Source: Yersinia canariae
GTDB lineage: Bacteria > Pseudomonadota > Gammaproteobacteria > Enterobacterales > Enterobacteriaceae
Assembly (NCBI RefSeq): GCF_009831415.1
Contig: NZ_CP043727.1
Span: 1,178,001 to 1,242,000, forward strand
DNA: 64,000 nucleotides
Direction of reading: 5' to 3'
Each line of letters begins with the position of its first letter. Position 1 is the first letter of the stretch. The notes under the pieces were generated by a model. That model was not told the origin of the DNA. It saw nothing but the letters and a program-made list of their open reading frames with translations, and ran no database searches. The translations under genes were made by a program, and so were the position numbers. Below are positions 40,143-50,746 of this stretch, one piece after another.

Positions 40143-41993
40143 ATGGCCTTATTACAAATTAGTGAGCCTGGTTTAACGGCTGCGCCGCATCAACGTCGGT
40201 TGGCTGCGGGGATAGATTTAGGCACCACCAACTCCTTGGTAGCTACAGTGCGCAGCGGTAAAGCGCAAACGCTAGCAGATGAGCAGTTGCGGGATCTTTT
40301 GCCCTCAGTCGTTCATTATCAAAAAGATGGAATTGATGTCGGCTGGAATGCGCGCCACTTAGCCGCATTGGATCCGGTCAATACAATCAGTTCAGTCAAA
40401 CGCATGATGGGCCGCTCTCTAGCAGACATCACGCAGCGCTATCCTAATCTGCCTTACCAATTCCAGCCGAGTGAAAATGGTTTGCCGATGATCCAGACGG
40501 CGAGTGGATTGGTTAATCCGGTGCAAGTCTCTGCGGATATTCTTAAAGCATTGGCGCAACGGGCTCGATCCGCTCTGGAAGGGGAATTGGATGGCGTGGT
40601 GATTACTGTCCCCGCTTACTTCGATGATGCTCAACGCCAGGGGACTAAAGATGCAGCCCGTTTAGCCGGATTGCACGTATTGCGTTTGCTTAATGAGCCG
40701 ACCGCAGCCGCCATCGCCTATGGCCTGGACTCAGGTCAAGAAGGGGTGATTGCTGTTTACGACCTGGGCGGCGGGACATTTGATATTTCTATTTTGCGCT
40801 TAAGTCGTGGTGTATTTGAAGTCTTGGCTACGGGCGGCGACTCCGCGCTGGGTGGCGATGATTTTGACCACTTATTAGCAGATTGGCTACGTGAGCAAGC
40901 GGGTATTGATTCCCGCGATGATCATGGTGTTCAGCGGCAACTACTTGATGCGGCAATCGCGGCCAAAATTGCATTGAGTGATGCTGAGGTTGCGGATGTC
41001 TCTGTTGCTGGTTGGCAAGGGCAGGTTACTCGTGAGCAGTTTGAATCTCTGATAGCATCATTAGTTAAACGCACATTAATGGCTTGTCGCCGTGCATTAA
41101 AAGATGCTGGCGTCACAGCTGATGAAGTGCTTGAAGTCGTGATGGTTGGCGGTTCAACCCGTGTGCCTTTAGTGCGCGAGCAAGTTGGACAATTCTTTGG
41201 CCGCACGCCACTGACTTCGATTGACCCAGATAAAGTGGTCGCCATTGGTGCGGCTATCCAGGCAGATATTCTGGTGGGGAATAAACCCGACAGTGACATG
41301 CTTTTGCTTGATGTTATCCCGCTGTCATTGGGGCTGGAAACTATGGGGGGGTTAGTGGAGAAAGTGATTCCCCGCAATACCACCATTCCAGTGGCCCGCG
41401 CACAAGAGTTCACTACGTTTAAAGATGGTCAGAGCGCGATGACTATCCACGTGCTGCAAGGTGAACGCGAATTGGTTCAAGATTGCCGTTCACTCGCCCG
41501 TTTTGCCTTACGTGGTTTACCGCCGTTGCCAGCAGGAGGCGCGCATATTCGTGTGACTTTCCAAGTGGATGCGGACGGGCTATTGAGTGTTACCGCAATG
41601 GAGAAATCCACTGGCGTTGAGGCGTCGATTCAGGTGAAGCCTTCCTATGGGCTATCCGATGATGAAATTGCCAATATGATTAAAGATTCAATGGCTAATG
41701 CGCAAAGTGATATTGGCGCGCGCAAGCTGGCGGAGCAACAAGTCGAAGCTTCCCGTGTGCTGGAAAGTTTACAAGGCGCACTGGCAGAAGACGCCGCATT
41801 ACTCAATGAGCAAGAAAGTACTGCTATCGCTCAGGCGGTAGCGGCATTACAGCAGCAGATGCAGGGCGCTGACCCACATGCAATCGAAGCTGCGATAAAA
41901 GCGTTAGATGCACAAACGCAAGATTTTGCCGCGCGCCGGATGGATGCATCCATTCGTCGTGCTTTGGCTGGCCATTCTGTGGATGAGGTTTAA
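40143..41993 (+). CDS. hscA: Hsp70-type chaperone HscA
   Basis: HscA is the specialised Hsp70 that uses ATP to help transfer clusters from IscU. The 616-residue protein has an actin-like ATPase domain ([16 protein letters not shown] near residue 21; [26 protein letters not shown]) and a C-terminal substrate-binding domain that binds the LPPVK motif of IscU. The stop is followed after two bases by fdx. Confidence 0.97.
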   Translation: MALLQISEPGLTAAPHQRRLAAGIDLGTTNSLVATVRSGKAQTLADEQLRDLLPSVVHYQKDGIDVGWNARHLAALDPVNTISSVKRMMGRSLADITQRYPNLPYQFQPSENGLPMIQTASGLVNPVQVSADILKALAQRARSALEGELDGVVITVPAYFDDAQRQGTKDAARLAGLHVLRLLNEPTAAAIAYGLDSGQEGVIAVYDLGGGTFDISILRLSRGVFEVLATGGDSALGGDDFDHLLADWLREQAGIDSRDDHGVQRQLLDAAIAAKIALSDAEVADVSVAGWQGQVTREQFESLIASLVKRTLMACRRALKDAGVTADEVLEVVMVGGSTRVPLVREQVGQFFGRTPLTSIDPDKVVAIGAAIQADILVGNKPDSDMLLLDVIPLSLGLETMGGLVEKVIPRNTTIPVARAQEFTTFKDGQSAMTIHVLQGERELVQDCRSLARFALRGLPPLPAGGAHIRVTFQVDADGLLSVTAMEKSTGVEASIQVKPSYGLSDDEIANMIKDSMANAQSDIGARKLAEQQVEASRVLESLQGALAEDAALLNEQESTAIAQAVAALQQQMQGADPHAIEAAIKALDAQTQDFAARRMDASIRRALAGHSVDEV

Positions 41994-41995
41994 TC

Positions 41996-42331
41996 ATGCC
42001 TAAAATAGTATTTCTGCCCCATAAAGACCTTTGCCCGGATGGCGCAGTACTGGAAGCAACCCAAGGTGAGACCATATTGGATGTCGCCTTGCGTAATGGA
42101 ATTGATATCGAGCACGCTTGTGAAAAATCCTGCGCGTGTACCACCTGCCACTGTATTGTGCGGGAAGGGTTTGATTCTCTGCCAGAAAGCAGTGAGCTGG
42201 AAGATGATATGTTGGATAAAGCTTGGGGGCTGGAGCCGGAAAGCCGCTTGAGCTGTCAGGCCCGAGTGACGGACGAAGATCTGGTGGTTGAGATCCCGCG
42301 TTATACCATTAACCATGCGCGGGAGCACTGA
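41996..42331 (+). CDS. fdx: ISC-type [2Fe-2S] ferredoxin
   Basis: Fdx supplies electrons during cluster assembly. The 111-residue protein has the adrenodoxin-type ligands Cys42, Cys48, Cys51 (in [14 protein letters not shown]) and a fourth Cys near residue 87 (RLSCQARV). Its stop codon overlaps the iscX start region. Confidence 0.97.
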   Translation: MPKIVFLPHKDLCPDGAVLEATQGETILDVALRNGIDIEHACEKSCACTTCHCIVREGFDSLPESSELEDDMLDKAWGLEPESRLSCQARVTDEDLVVEIPRYTINHAREH

Positions 42332-42332
42332 T

Positions 42333-42533
42333 ATGGGCTTAACCTGGCAAGATACTCGCGAAATTGGCGAAGCCCTGTACGACCAGTTCCCGGATACTGA
42401 TCCGAAAACCGTGCGTTTTACCGACATGCATCAGTGGATTTGTGATCTGGAAGATTTTGATGATGATCCGCAGGGATCGAATGAAAAAGTGCTAGAAGCT
42501 ATCTTATTGGTCTGGTTAGATGAATTTGAGTAA
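42333..42533 (+). CDS. iscX: IscX, Fe-S assembly modulator
   Basis: IscX is a 66-residue acidic protein that binds iron and IscS and adjusts cluster assembly. The sequence ([20 protein letters not shown] at the start, [17 protein letters not shown] in the middle) is near-identical in layout to E. coli IscX. I chose the ATG at 42333; longer in-frame starts lie within fdx. A terminator follows, so it ends the operon. Confidence 0.95.
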   Translation: MGLTWQDTREIGEALYDQFPDTDPKTVRFTDMHQWICDLEDFDDDPQGSNEKVLEAILLVWLDEFE

Positions 42534-42542
42534 GCAGATAAG

Positions 42543-42565
42543 GGTCGCGTAAGCGGCCTTTTTTC
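42543..42565 (+). terminator. Terminator after iscX
   Basis: A short stem GG-CGC / GCG-CC with a GTAA tetraloop and six T residues closes the isc operon. Confidence 0.8.
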
Positions 42566-42738
42566 TTTCTGTTACTTTTTATCCGCTACTTTATATCTAA
42601 CCGACGGTACTTTTTAGCGTAAAGTGTTTGATAGAAAAGTTTGATTGTTCGATAGAAAATTTTGATCCGCCGTGGCTAACACAGGGCCACGTATAAGCAG
42701 CTGAATAACAGCAAAAAATAATAATGAAGAGGTAGTTC

Positions 42739-44037
42739 ATGACAACAGAAATGATGCAAGTAACCCTATCCGATAAGCCCGCTGATGCCCGTTGGGGCGA
42801 CAAAGCAATACTCAGCACGAATGCTGAGGGGATAACCATTCACCTGACAGGTAATGGTAAATTAGGTGCTATTCAACGCGCTGCCCGCAAAATAGATGGG
42901 CAAGGTATTAAACATGTAAAACTGGCCGGAGAGGGCTGGGGTCTGGAGCCAAGCTGGGCATTCTGGCAAGGTTTCCGTGGGCCAAAAGGCCAGCGCAGCG
43001 TGGAGTGGGCAGAACTGCCAGTGGACGAAAAAACCGAGCTGGAACAACGGCTAAAGATTATTGACTGGGTGCGCGATACCATCAATACACCGGCAGAAGA
43101 CTTAGGGCCAGAACAGCTGGCAAAAAACGCGATTGATTTGCTGTGCTCGGTATCATGCGACGCCGTCAGCTATCGCATTACCAAAGGCGAAGACCTGCGT
43201 GAGCAAGGCTATGCCGGGATTTACACTGTCGGCCGTGGGTCTGATCGTGCGCCAGTCTTGTTAGCGCTGGATTACAACCCAACAGGTAACCCGGATGCGC
43301 CAGTTATGGCATGTTTGGTCGGCAAAGGAATTACTTTTGATTCAGGTGGTTATAGCCTGAAACAGAGCGCTTTTATGGATTCGATGAAATCCGATATGGG
43401 CGGTGCTGCAACAGTAACGGGTGCATTGGCATTAGCGGCAGCCCGTGGGTTAAAAGAGCGTGTGAAACTTTATTTGTGTTGCGCCGACAATATGGTTAGC
43501 GGTAATGCCTTCAAACTGGGTGATATTATCCGTTACCGCAATGGCAAGACTGTTGAAATCATGAATACCGATGCAGAAGGGCGCTTGGTATTGGCTGATG
43601 GTCTGATTGATGCCTCTGAGCAGAAGAACGCACCGCTGATTATTGACGCGGCGACGTTAACGGGGGCAGCGAAAACCGCCTTGGGCAATGATTACCACGC
43701 GTTATTTAGCTTTGATGATGAACTGGCGCAAGAGTTGCTGAGCAGCGCAAAAGTTGAGCATGAACCGTTCTGGCGCTTGCCGCTGGCCGAATTCCATCGC
43801 AGCCAGTTGCCTTCTAATTTTGCTGAGTTGAATAATGTCGCGGGCGCGGCTTACAGCGCCGGGGCCAGCACCGCGGCGGCATTTTTGTCGCACTTTGTGA
43901 AAAACTATCAGCAAGGTTGGCTGCACATTGACTGTTCTGCTACTTACCGTAAAAGCGCCGTTGAGCAATGGTCTGCTGGCGCTACTGGTTTAGGTGTTCG
44001 CACTATTGCTAACCTGCTGTTATCGAAAGCAAAATAG
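42739..44037 (+). CDS. pepB: Peptidase B (M17 aminopeptidase)
   Basis: PepB is a cytosolic manganese/zinc leucyl-type aminopeptidase that removes N-terminal residues from peptides. The 432-residue protein has the family metal and catalytic motifs [16 protein letters not shown] (about residue 193) and the signature [14 protein letters not shown] (about residue 276). AGAGG precedes the ATG. Gene order iscX-pepB-sseB is as in E. coli. Confidence 0.96.
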   Translation: MTTEMMQVTLSDKPADARWGDKAILSTNAEGITIHLTGNGKLGAIQRAARKIDGQGIKHVKLAGEGWGLEPSWAFWQGFRGPKGQRSVEWAELPVDEKTELEQRLKIIDWVRDTINTPAEDLGPEQLAKNAIDLLCSVSCDAVSYRITKGEDLREQGYAGIYTVGRGSDRAPVLLALDYNPTGNPDAPVMACLVGKGITFDSGGYSLKQSAFMDSMKSDMGGAATVTGALALAAARGLKERVKLYLCCADNMVSGNAFKLGDIIRYRNGKTVEIMNTDAEGRLVLADGLIDASEQKNAPLIIDAATLTGAAKTALGNDYHALFSFDDELAQELLSSAKVEHEPFWRLPLAEFHRSQLPSNFAELNNVAGAAYSAGASTAAAFLSHFVKNYQQGWLHIDCSATYRKSAVEQWSAGATGLGVRTIANLLLSKAK

Positions 44038-44050
44038 TCATTGAGTGAGT

Positions 44051-44120
44051 GAGGGGCTAGCGCACCTACGGGCATTCCGGCGGCTTATGTCGCCACGACC
44101 CGAGCGGCATGCTTCCCCTC
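44051..44120. repeat. Nested palindromic element between pepB and sseB
   Basis: A 70-bp region has outer arms GAGGGG / CCCCTC enclosing CGGG / CCCG and then GGCG / CGCC. It would form a long branched or imperfect hairpin in RNA. I do not recognise it as ERIC. Confidence 0.5.
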
Positions 44121-44146
44121 TTCAATCAGTATTGTTAGAGGCTTGT

Positions 44147-44170
44147 GGGGCGCTTTTAGCGTCCCTTTGT
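44147..44170 (+). terminator. Terminator before sseB
   Basis: GGG-CGCT pairs with AGCG-CCC around a short T loop and is followed by TTTGTTTG. It probably ends pepB transcription. Confidence 0.7.
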
Positions 44171-44193
44171 TTGATTGTTTTCTGGAGTAGATC

Positions 44194-45069
44194 ATGAGTT
44201 TGCCGCAGTCCCCTGATGATAATCACGATCACCATCCCCATGATGAAGACCAAAATCTGGAGTCTTTGCTCAAACTGGCGGCGACGGAGTCAATTCATCG
44301 CACCGCCTTTTTTCGTGCGCTGTTAGATGCCACGGTTTTAGTGCTGGTGGAGGATTCAGATCAGAGTGGTGAGGATGGTGAAATGACATTCACGGCAGGC
44401 AATGGTGTGAATATTCTGCACTGGGAAAAGCAGGATGGTGAATCAGTCATTCCATTCTTTACCTCGGTCGAGGTGCTACAGCAAGCGCTAGATATCGCTG
44501 AAGATCAACAGGTTGACAGTGAAAAACAGCCATTCATTGCTATGCCAGTGCGGGTGTTATTTGAAATGACACAGGGTGCGCATCTGTTTTTGAATCCGAA
44601 ATCAGAGCACGGTAAAGAGTTTTGGCCGCAAGAAGTGGCGATGCTACTGGAGAACGGCGGTTTAGCTCAACCGGCTGAAATGGTGGTGGATAAAGAGAGC
44701 CAAATTCTGTTAGGGCAGCCGGAAGAGTACCCTTCGGCGATGGTCGATGCATTGATCCAACTGTTCAGCCAGCGTAAGGCGGTGCGACGGGCTTTCTTGG
44801 CGCTGATGCACGATAAGGCGGCAGATGAGAAACCTAATTTATTGGTGGGGCTGGAAGTTGATGGTTCCATTGATGAAATTGATCAGTTGATTCAAGAGGC
44901 TGGCAATGTGGCCAGTGACCATGCACCGGATGATGGCCCGGTAGACTTTTGCGTGGTGAATGAGAAAGAGCGGGGAGTCAGCCACTATCTGATGACTCAT
45001 ACCCAAGCTTTTTATCAGCGCAGGTGGGGCAGTTGGCTTAGAAATATCATTCCTTCGACTAATCATTAA
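44194..45069 (+). CDS. sseB: SseB, enhanced serine sensitivity protein
   Basis: This 291-residue protein matches the SseB family (E. coli SseB, 258 residues). The N-terminal domain (about residues 20-160) carries FFRALLDATVLVLVED and MPVRVLFEMTQGAHLFLNP, and the C-terminal domain carries RKAVRRAFLALMHDK and YQRRWGSWLRNIIP. Overexpression makes E. coli sensitive to serine; the molecular role is not known. A His/Asp-rich N-terminal extension (DDNHDHHPHDEDQ) accounts for part of the greater length and could bind metal. GGAG precedes the ATG. E. coli sseA, which follows sseB there, is missing. Confidence 0.9.
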   Translation: MSLPQSPDDNHDHHPHDEDQNLESLLKLAATESIHRTAFFRALLDATVLVLVEDSDQSGEDGEMTFTAGNGVNILHWEKQDGESVIPFFTSVEVLQQALDIAEDQQVDSEKQPFIAMPVRVLFEMTQGAHLFLNPKSEHGKEFWPQEVAMLLENGGLAQPAEMVVDKESQILLGQPEEYPSAMVDALIQLFSQRKAVRRAFLALMHDKAADEKPNLLVGLEVDGSIDEIDQLIQEAGNVASDHAPDDGPVDFCVVNEKERGVSHYLMTHTQAFYQRRWGSWLRNIIPSTNH

Positions 45070-45076
45070 TGAGAAT

Positions 45077-45100
45077 GGGAGCCGATATGGCTCCCTTTTT
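45077..45100. terminator. Terminator after sseB
   Basis: Perfect stem GGGAGCC / GGCTCCC with a five-base loop and a T-run, seven bases after the sseB stop. The hairpin would also follow the small minus-strand reading frame at 45099-45239. Confidence 0.88.
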
Positions 45101-45239
45101 ATGGCGCACAGTTATCATTGGTACGCTGAAACTCACCCAGAGGTATTGTTTGTGCTGCAATGATGCCACTTGATACTAGCGCTGAGATAAAAATGGATAA
45201 TGACAATAAACGCGCATTAAATGTGTTGCTATGGCCCAT
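45099..45239 (-). CDS. Candidate short secreted peptide
   Basis: This is an ATG-initiated frame of 46 codons ending directly at the shared terminator hairpin. The product would have a polar N-terminus, a hydrophobic core (LLSLSIFISALVSSGIIA) and an AAQT cleavage-like site, leaving a mature peptide of about 17 residues (QTIPLGEFQRTNDNCAP). No strong ribosome-binding site is seen; GGGG lies about 12 bases upstream. It may be a real small exported peptide or the surviving start of a lost gene. Confidence 0.35.
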   Translation of the reverse strand: MGHSNTFNARLLSLSIFISALVSSGIIAAQTIPLGEFQRTNDNCAP

Positions 45240-45624
45240 AATTTTATAAAACCCCATTTATAGGTGATATTTATTAAAATGATATAAAGACTAAATAAAG
45301 GCGTGCGAGTTTTGATGAAATATAAACAAACTTGGTTTAAATTCCTATTTATTAAAATATTAAACGTTTTTTAGGGGGCTTTTTATTTATCTTAATACAT
45401 TGGTCTCATTGCTTTGATTTTACTCTGTTGTTTTTAATGTCTTTTTCTTCTTGCTGCTTTCTTGGGCTTGTTTTTTGATAGGTTAATTTAAATTTTCTTT
45501 AAAAAATTAAATGCGATTTATTTCAAAAATATTATCAATATGAATGTTGTTTCCCACCAAATGTTCACAGTTTATGATGAGAATAATCTCAAGAATTGAT
45601 GATCTATATTCCCTGTTTGGCGAA
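45240..45624. other. AT-rich intergenic region upstream of yfhM
   Basis: About 385 bases of strongly AT-rich sequence contain no supportable gene. I see T-runs and A-runs but no clear hairpin. Confidence 0.5.
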
Positions 45625-45633
45625 TGCTATAAT
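45625..45633 (+). promoter_or_regulatory. Extended -10 promoter of yfhM
   Basis: TGCTATAAT is a perfect extended -10 element. It would start transcription near 45640, giving a leader of about 20 bases and supporting translation from the ATG at 45659. Confidence 0.6.
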
Positions 45634-45658
45634 CTTGCCATCAACCAGGGAGCAAGAT

Positions 45659-48600
45659 ATGAATTACAATGGTTTGCATCGGTTAATGTCGAGAATGAAA
45701 GGGTGCCAGATGGTGCTCTTGGTCAGCGCGGTATTATTATTAGCGGGCTGTGATGACGAGAACAAAAATAAGGATGTTGCTGCGCCATCTTCCCCGGTGG
45801 CGACACAGGCCAGTGAGTCTGTGGTCAAAACGCCAGTAAGTAAAACTAATGATGCAAATAAATTGGCAGAACTGGCCAAACAGCATGCCGGGCAGCCGCT
45901 AACTTTATTGGATGCCTCCGAGCTACAGCTCGATGGCGCTAGTGCTATGGTGCTGACTTTCTCTCAGCCATTAGATCCCAATCAGGACTTTTCCTCACAG
46001 GTGCATCTGGTTGATACCGTCAGTGGGAAAATTGACGGGGCTTGGGAACTGTCCGATAACATGATGGAGTTGCGTTTACGCCATCTCAAACCTGAACGTA
46101 AATTGCTGCTTACAGTTGATAGTGCTTTGAAAGGCATCGGCGGTGCTGAGTTAGGTAAACAACAGCAGCAACAAATTACCACCCGCGATATTAAGCCGAG
46201 TGTCGGTTTTGCCAGTAAAGGCTCTTTGCTGCCGGGTAAATTGGCGCAGGGTTTACCGATAATGGTGCTCAATGTCGATAACGTTGATGTTAACTTTTTC
46301 CGCATTAAGCAAAGTAGCTTGGCCAATTTCCTGGCGAATTGGCAGTACCGCAGTTCGCTGTCTAACTGGGAATCGGACGAGTTGCTGAAAATGGCTGATC
46401 TGGTCTATACCGGCCGTTTTGACCTCAATCCTGCGGCCAATACCCGCGAAAAGCTGTTACTTCCGTTAGCCGATATCAAGCCGTTGCAAGAATCCGGTGT
46501 TTATCTGGCGGTGATGCAACAAGCCGGACGTTACAATTATACCAATGCGGCTACCTTATTTACACTGAGTGATATTGGTGTTTCGTTGCACAGTTATCAT
46601 GACCAGCTGGATGTCTTTACCCAAGCATTGGCGGGCGGCGCGGCCTTAAAAGGTGTGTCGCTGCAATTGTTGGACGAAAAAGGCCAAGTGCTGGCGCAGA
46701 GTGAAACTGACGGTCAGGGCCATGCGCAGCTAGAGAAAAATGCCAAGGCGAAATTGCTATTGGCCTCGCAAAACGGGCAGACCAGCTTGATTGATCTCAC
46801 CGCACCGGCGTTGGATCTGGCTGAATTTGATATTGCCGGGCCTGAAGGTTTCCAGAAGCAGTTTTTTGCCTTTGGCCCGCGTGACCTGTATCGGCCTGGG
46901 GAGACTTTAATCGTCAATGGGTTATTGCGCGATGCAGATGGTAAGCCCCTGGCTACCCAGCCAGTCAAAGTGGATATTCTCAAACCTGATAACCAGGTTG
47001 TTCGCAGTTTTGTCTGGCAGCCACAGGATGGTTTATATCAATACCAATACGCCATTCCAGAAAGTGGCCCGACTGGCGAGTGGTCATTGCGTCTGAATCT
47101 GGGTGACAACCAGCCGCGCCTCTACAAATTTAAAGTAGAAGACTTCTTGCCAGAGCGCATGGCATTAGATATTGCCACTAGTGCAGAGCCGATTGCCACC
47201 GACAGTGAAGCCAGCTTTGCGGTCACTGGCCGCTATCTGTATGGCGCTCCGGCCTCTGGTAACCGTCTGCAAGGTCAATTATTCCTGCGCCCACTGCGCG
47301 AAGCGGTTGCAGCATTACCCGGTTTTGAGTTTGGCTCGGTTATTGAAGAAAATCTGTCACGCACCTTAGACGAGTTTGATACCACATTGGACAGTGATGG
47401 CCAAACTGACATCGAAGTCGATAACAGTTGGCAGAATGCCCAGTCGCCTATGAAACTGATTTTACAGGCCAGTTTGCTAGAATCCGGTGGGCGGCCCGTC
47501 ACGCGGCGTGCAGAGCAGGCTTTGTGGCCAGCCGATGCGTTGGCAGGTATTCGCCCTTTATTCAACAAGCAGCAAGTCTATGATTACCGCAGTGACAGCT
47601 ATAAATCACAGGCTATGGTCGATCAGGACACGACGGCTGATTTTGACATTGTTTATGCCAATGCAGACGGTGAAAAACTGGCGGTTAATGGCTTGAAAGT
47701 GAAGTTGGTTCGTGAGCGCCGCGATTACTATTGGCAGTGGTCTGAAAGTGATGGCTGGCAGTCACTGTTTGATAAAAAAGATCTGACCATGGCTGAGCAG
47801 TCAGTGAACATTCCCGCCAATGGCAGCGCCAAAGTTAGCTTCCCGGTCGAGTGGGGCGCTTACCGCATTGAGGTGAGTAACCCTGATAACTCACTGGTCA
47901 GTAGCTCCCGTTTCTGGGCCGGTTATAGCTGGCAGGATAATACCGCGGGCAGCGGCGCAGTTCGGCCAGATCAGGTCAAACTGACACTGGATAAACCGGC
48001 TTATCGGCCGGGCGAGAAAGTGAAATTACGCATCGAAGCACCGACTGCTGGTAACGGCTATTTGTTGGTGGAATCCAGTGATGGCCCATTATGGTGGCAG
48101 GAAGTGAGCATTGCGGCGGGTGGCACAGAGGTTGAAGTGCCTATTAACACGGATTGGAATCGCCATGATTTGTATCTCAGCGCGACAGTAATTCGCCCCG
48201 GTGATAAATCGCAGCAGGCTACACCAAAACGCGCCATTGGTTTACTGCATCTGCCGCTGGTGGATGAAACCCGCAAACTGGCGCTGGAATTGGAAGCACC
48301 TGCCCGTATTCGTCCTAACCAAACCTTGGTGGTGAAAGTGAAAGCCAGCCGTACCGGCGCGCCGTTACCACAAAAAGTGCAAGTGTTGCTGTCAGCCGTC
48401 GACAGCGGAATTTTAAATATCACCGATTACGCCACGCCGGACCCTCATGACGCTTTCTTGGGGCGCAAACGCTACAGTGCTGATCAATATGATGTTTACG
48501 GGCAATTGATTGAAGGGCAGGGGCGCTTGGCGAGCTTGCGTTTTGGTGGTGATGGTGATGAAGAAGACGCGCTATCCCGTGGGGGTAAAAAACCGATTAC

Positions 48601-50695
48601 TGAAGTGACTATTGTGGCGCAACAGGCCCAACCCGTGAGCCTAAATTCACAGGGTGAAGGCACCATTGAACTGCCTATCCCCGATTTTAACGGCGAATTG
48701 CGTTTGATGGCACAAGCTTGGAGTGATGAAGACTTCGGTAAAGCTGAGTCTAAAGTGGTGGTGGCGGCCCCGCTGATTGCGCAACTGGCCACCCCGCGTT
48801 TTCTGGCGGGAGGGGATAGCACCGAGCTGGCATTGGACTTGAGCAATTTGTCCGGTCAACCACAAACGCTGTCACTCAACTGGGCGGCGAGCAATTTATT
48901 GGCATTAAAGGGCGCACCAACGCAGTCTGTCTCTCTGGCAACTGGCGAGCGCAAAACCCTGCTGATCCCGGTTCTGGCCTTGAATGGTTTTGGTCAGGGT
49001 GATATCGGGCTGACCATCACCGGGATGGTATTGCCGGATGAAAAACTGGCAGATTATCAACATCATTGGAAAATTGGGGTGCGGCCGGCTTATCCCGCTC
49101 AGACCCGCCATTTTGCTAATGTGCTGCACAGTGGTGATAACTGGAACCTGCCGGCAGAGGCCATTGAGGGGCTGGCCCCTGAAACGCTACAAGGGCAGCT
49201 ATTAATCACCAGCCGTCCGCCGCTGAATCTGGCCCGCTATATCACTGAATTATATGCCTATCCTTATGGCTGTCTGGAGCAGACGGTGAGCGGGCTATAT
49301 CCTTCTTTGTACAGCAATAATGCGCAACTGACCGCACTGGGTATCAAAGCGGACAGCGATGAAAAACGGCGTAAAAGCATTGATGTCGGTATTGAGCATT
49401 TGCTCAGTATGCAACGTCATAACGGCGGTTTTGGCTTATGGAGTAATGACAGCCCGGAAGAGTTTTGGTTGACAGTTTATGCCACTGATTTCCTCTATCG
49501 CGCCAGCCAGCAAGGTTACAGTGTGCCAGTAGCCGCGTTAACCGCCGCCAATAATCGTTTACAGCGCTATTTGCAAGACCCGAGTCAGGTGCAGATTCGT
49601 TACAGTGAACAGACCAACCATACCCGCTTTGCGGTTCAAGCTTATGCTGGTTTGGTGCTGGCGCAACAGCAACAGGCATCATTGGGGGCATTACGTCAAT
49701 TGTATACCCGCGGCAATGATGCGCGTTCCGGTTTACCATTGGTGCAACTTGGGGTGGCGCTGAAATTGATGGGGGATATGCCGCGAGCCAAAGAAGCCAT
49801 TACGCAAGGGCTGAACACCACTCGCAGTGACAAAGATTATTGGTTGGAAGATTATGGTAGTCCACTGCGCGATGACGCGCTGATTTTGGCATTGCTGACC
49901 GACAATAACCTGTTGCCGCAGGTGCGCGACACACGTTTGTTGGAGTTATCCAATGCGCTGATGGGTCGTAATTACCTGTCTACGCAAGAGAGTAATGCAC
50001 TGTTCCTGGCCGGACGCACCCTGATGAATGGGGCTGAAACCCCGTGGCAGGTGGCGATTGCGCAGCAGGCAGAGCCGATCGCGGATAGCCCGACATTGAC
50101 TCAGAATACGGCGCTTAATCAAAACTGGTCAGCTCAACAGCTGGCGGGTGGGATACAATTGCAAAATCGCGGTGATGTGGCCCTATATAGCCGCTTGGAT
50201 ATTGTGGGATACCCACTGCAAACGCCAGCGCCATTTAGCAATAATTTGCATATCAGCCGCAGTTATATTGGTCTTGATGGTAAGCCGCTGAAGTTATCAA
50301 ATCTGAAAAGCGGGGAGCTGGTTTTGGTGTACTTAGATGTCTGGGCCGATAAGCGCGTGCCAGATGCTCTGGTAGTTGATTTATTGCCAGCCGGTTTGGA
50401 GTTGGAAAACCAGAATTTGGGTGACAGCAGCGCCAGTCTGGGGGAAAGCGCCAACAGTGTGACGGAGTTATTGCAAGACATGCAGCAGTCGGATATCAAG
50501 CATCAGGAGTTCCGTGATGACCGCTATGTGGCGGCCGTCAATGTTGATCCATACCGCCACACCACCTTGCTCTATCTGGCACGCGCGGTGACACCGGGTA
50601 TTTATCAAGTACCGGCTCCGCAGGTAGAATCCATGTATGTCCCGGATTGGCGGGCGCTAGGGAGTACCGTGCCGCAGCTTGAAGTTTCTAAGTAA
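45659..50695 (+). CDS. yfhM: Alpha-2-macroglobulin-like lipoprotein YfhM
   Basis: This is a very large periplasmic lipoprotein (1678 residues from this start) of the bacterial alpha-2-macroglobulin family, thought to trap invading proteases. A lipobox (LLLAGC, Cys31) follows the signal peptide. Multiple macroglobulin beta-sandwich domains make up the first two-thirds. The thioester motif CLEQ (YPYGCLEQT) lies near residue 1205, followed by the helical TED region (MQRHNGGFGLWSN). E. coli YfhM aligns along the whole length. The ATG at 45659 has GGGAG upstream; an earlier in-frame ATG overlaps the promoter. It is followed by pbpC, the conserved partner that makes peptidoglycan, which suggests envelope repair and defence act together. 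Confidence 0.95.
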   Translation: MNYNGLHRLMSRMKGCQMVLLVSAVLLLAGCDDENKNKDVAAPSSPVATQASESVVKTPVSKTNDANKLAELAKQHAGQPLTLLDASELQLDGASAMVLTFSQPLDPNQDFSSQVHLVDTVSGKIDGAWELSDNMMELRLRHLKPERKLLLTVDSALKGIGGAELGKQQQQQITTRDIKPSVGFASKGSLLPGKLAQGLPIMVLNVDNVDVNFFRIKQSSLANFLANWQYRSSLSNWESDELLKMADLVYTGRFDLNPAANTREKLLLPLADIKPLQESGVYLAVMQQAGRYNYTNAATLFTLSDIGVSLHSYHDQLDVFTQALAGGAALKGVSLQLLDEKGQVLAQSETDGQGHAQLEKNAKAKLLLASQNGQTSLIDLTAPALDLAEFDIAGPEGFQKQFFAFGPRDLYRPGETLIVNGLLRDADGKPLATQPVKVDILKPDNQVVRSFVWQPQDGLYQYQYAIPESGPTGEWSLRLNLGDNQPRLYKFKVEDFLPERMALDIATSAEPIATDSEASFAVTGRYLYGAPASGNRLQGQLFLRPLREAVAALPGFEFGSVIEENLSRTLDEFDTTLDSDGQTDIEVDNSWQNAQSPMKLILQASLLESGGRPVTRRAEQALWPADALAGIRPLFNKQQVYDYRSDSYKSQAMVDQDTTADFDIVYANADGEKLAVNGLKVKLVRERRDYYWQWSESDGWQSLFDKKDLTMAEQSVNIPANGSAKVSFPVEWGAYRIEVSNPDNSLVSSSRFWAGYSWQDNTAGSGAVRPDQVKLTLDKPAYRPGEKVKLRIEAPTAGNGYLLVESSDGPLWWQEVSIAAGGTEVEVPINTDWNRHDLYLSATVIRPGDKSQQATPKRAIGLLHLPLVDETRKLALELEAPARIRPNQTLVVKVKASRTGAPLPQKVQVLLSAVDSGILNITDYATPDPHDAFLGRKRYSADQYDVYGQLIEGQGRLASLRFGGDGDEEDALSRGGKKPITEVTIVAQQAQPVSLNSQGEGTIELPIPDFNGELRLMAQAWSDEDFGKAESKVVVAAPLIAQLATPRFLAGGDSTELALDLSNLSGQPQTLSLNWAASNLLALKGAPTQSVSLATGERKTLLIPVLALNGFGQGDIGLTITGMVLPDEKLADYQHHWKIGVRPAYPAQTRHFANVLHSGDNWNLPAEAIEGLAPETLQGQLLITSRPPLNLARYITELYAYPYGCLEQTVSGLYPSLYSNNAQLTALGIKADSDEKRRKSIDVGIEHLLSMQRHNGGFGLWSNDSPEEFWLTVYATDFLYRASQQGYSVPVAALTAANNRLQRYLQDPSQVQIRYSEQTNHTRFAVQAYAGLVLAQQQQASLGALRQLYTRGNDARSGLPLVQLGVALKLMGDMPRAKEAITQGLNTTRSDKDYWLEDYGSPLRDDALILALLTDNNLLPQVRDTRLLELSNALMGRNYLSTQESNALFLAGRTLMNGAETPWQVAIAQQAEPIADSPTLTQNTALNQNWSAQQLAGGIQLQNRGDVALYSRLDIVGYPLQTPAPFSNNLHISRSYIGLDGKPLKLSNLKSGELVLVYLDVWADKRVPDALVVDLLPAGLELENQNLGDSSASLGESANSVTELLQDMQQSDIKHQEFRDDRYVAAVNVDPYRHTTLLYLARAVTPGIYQVPAPQVESMYVPDWRALGSTVPQLEVSK

Positions 50696-50746
50696 ACACT
50701 CACTCCCCTTTATGGTCGGCAGTAAGCTACTGTAAGGGGGAGGTGA

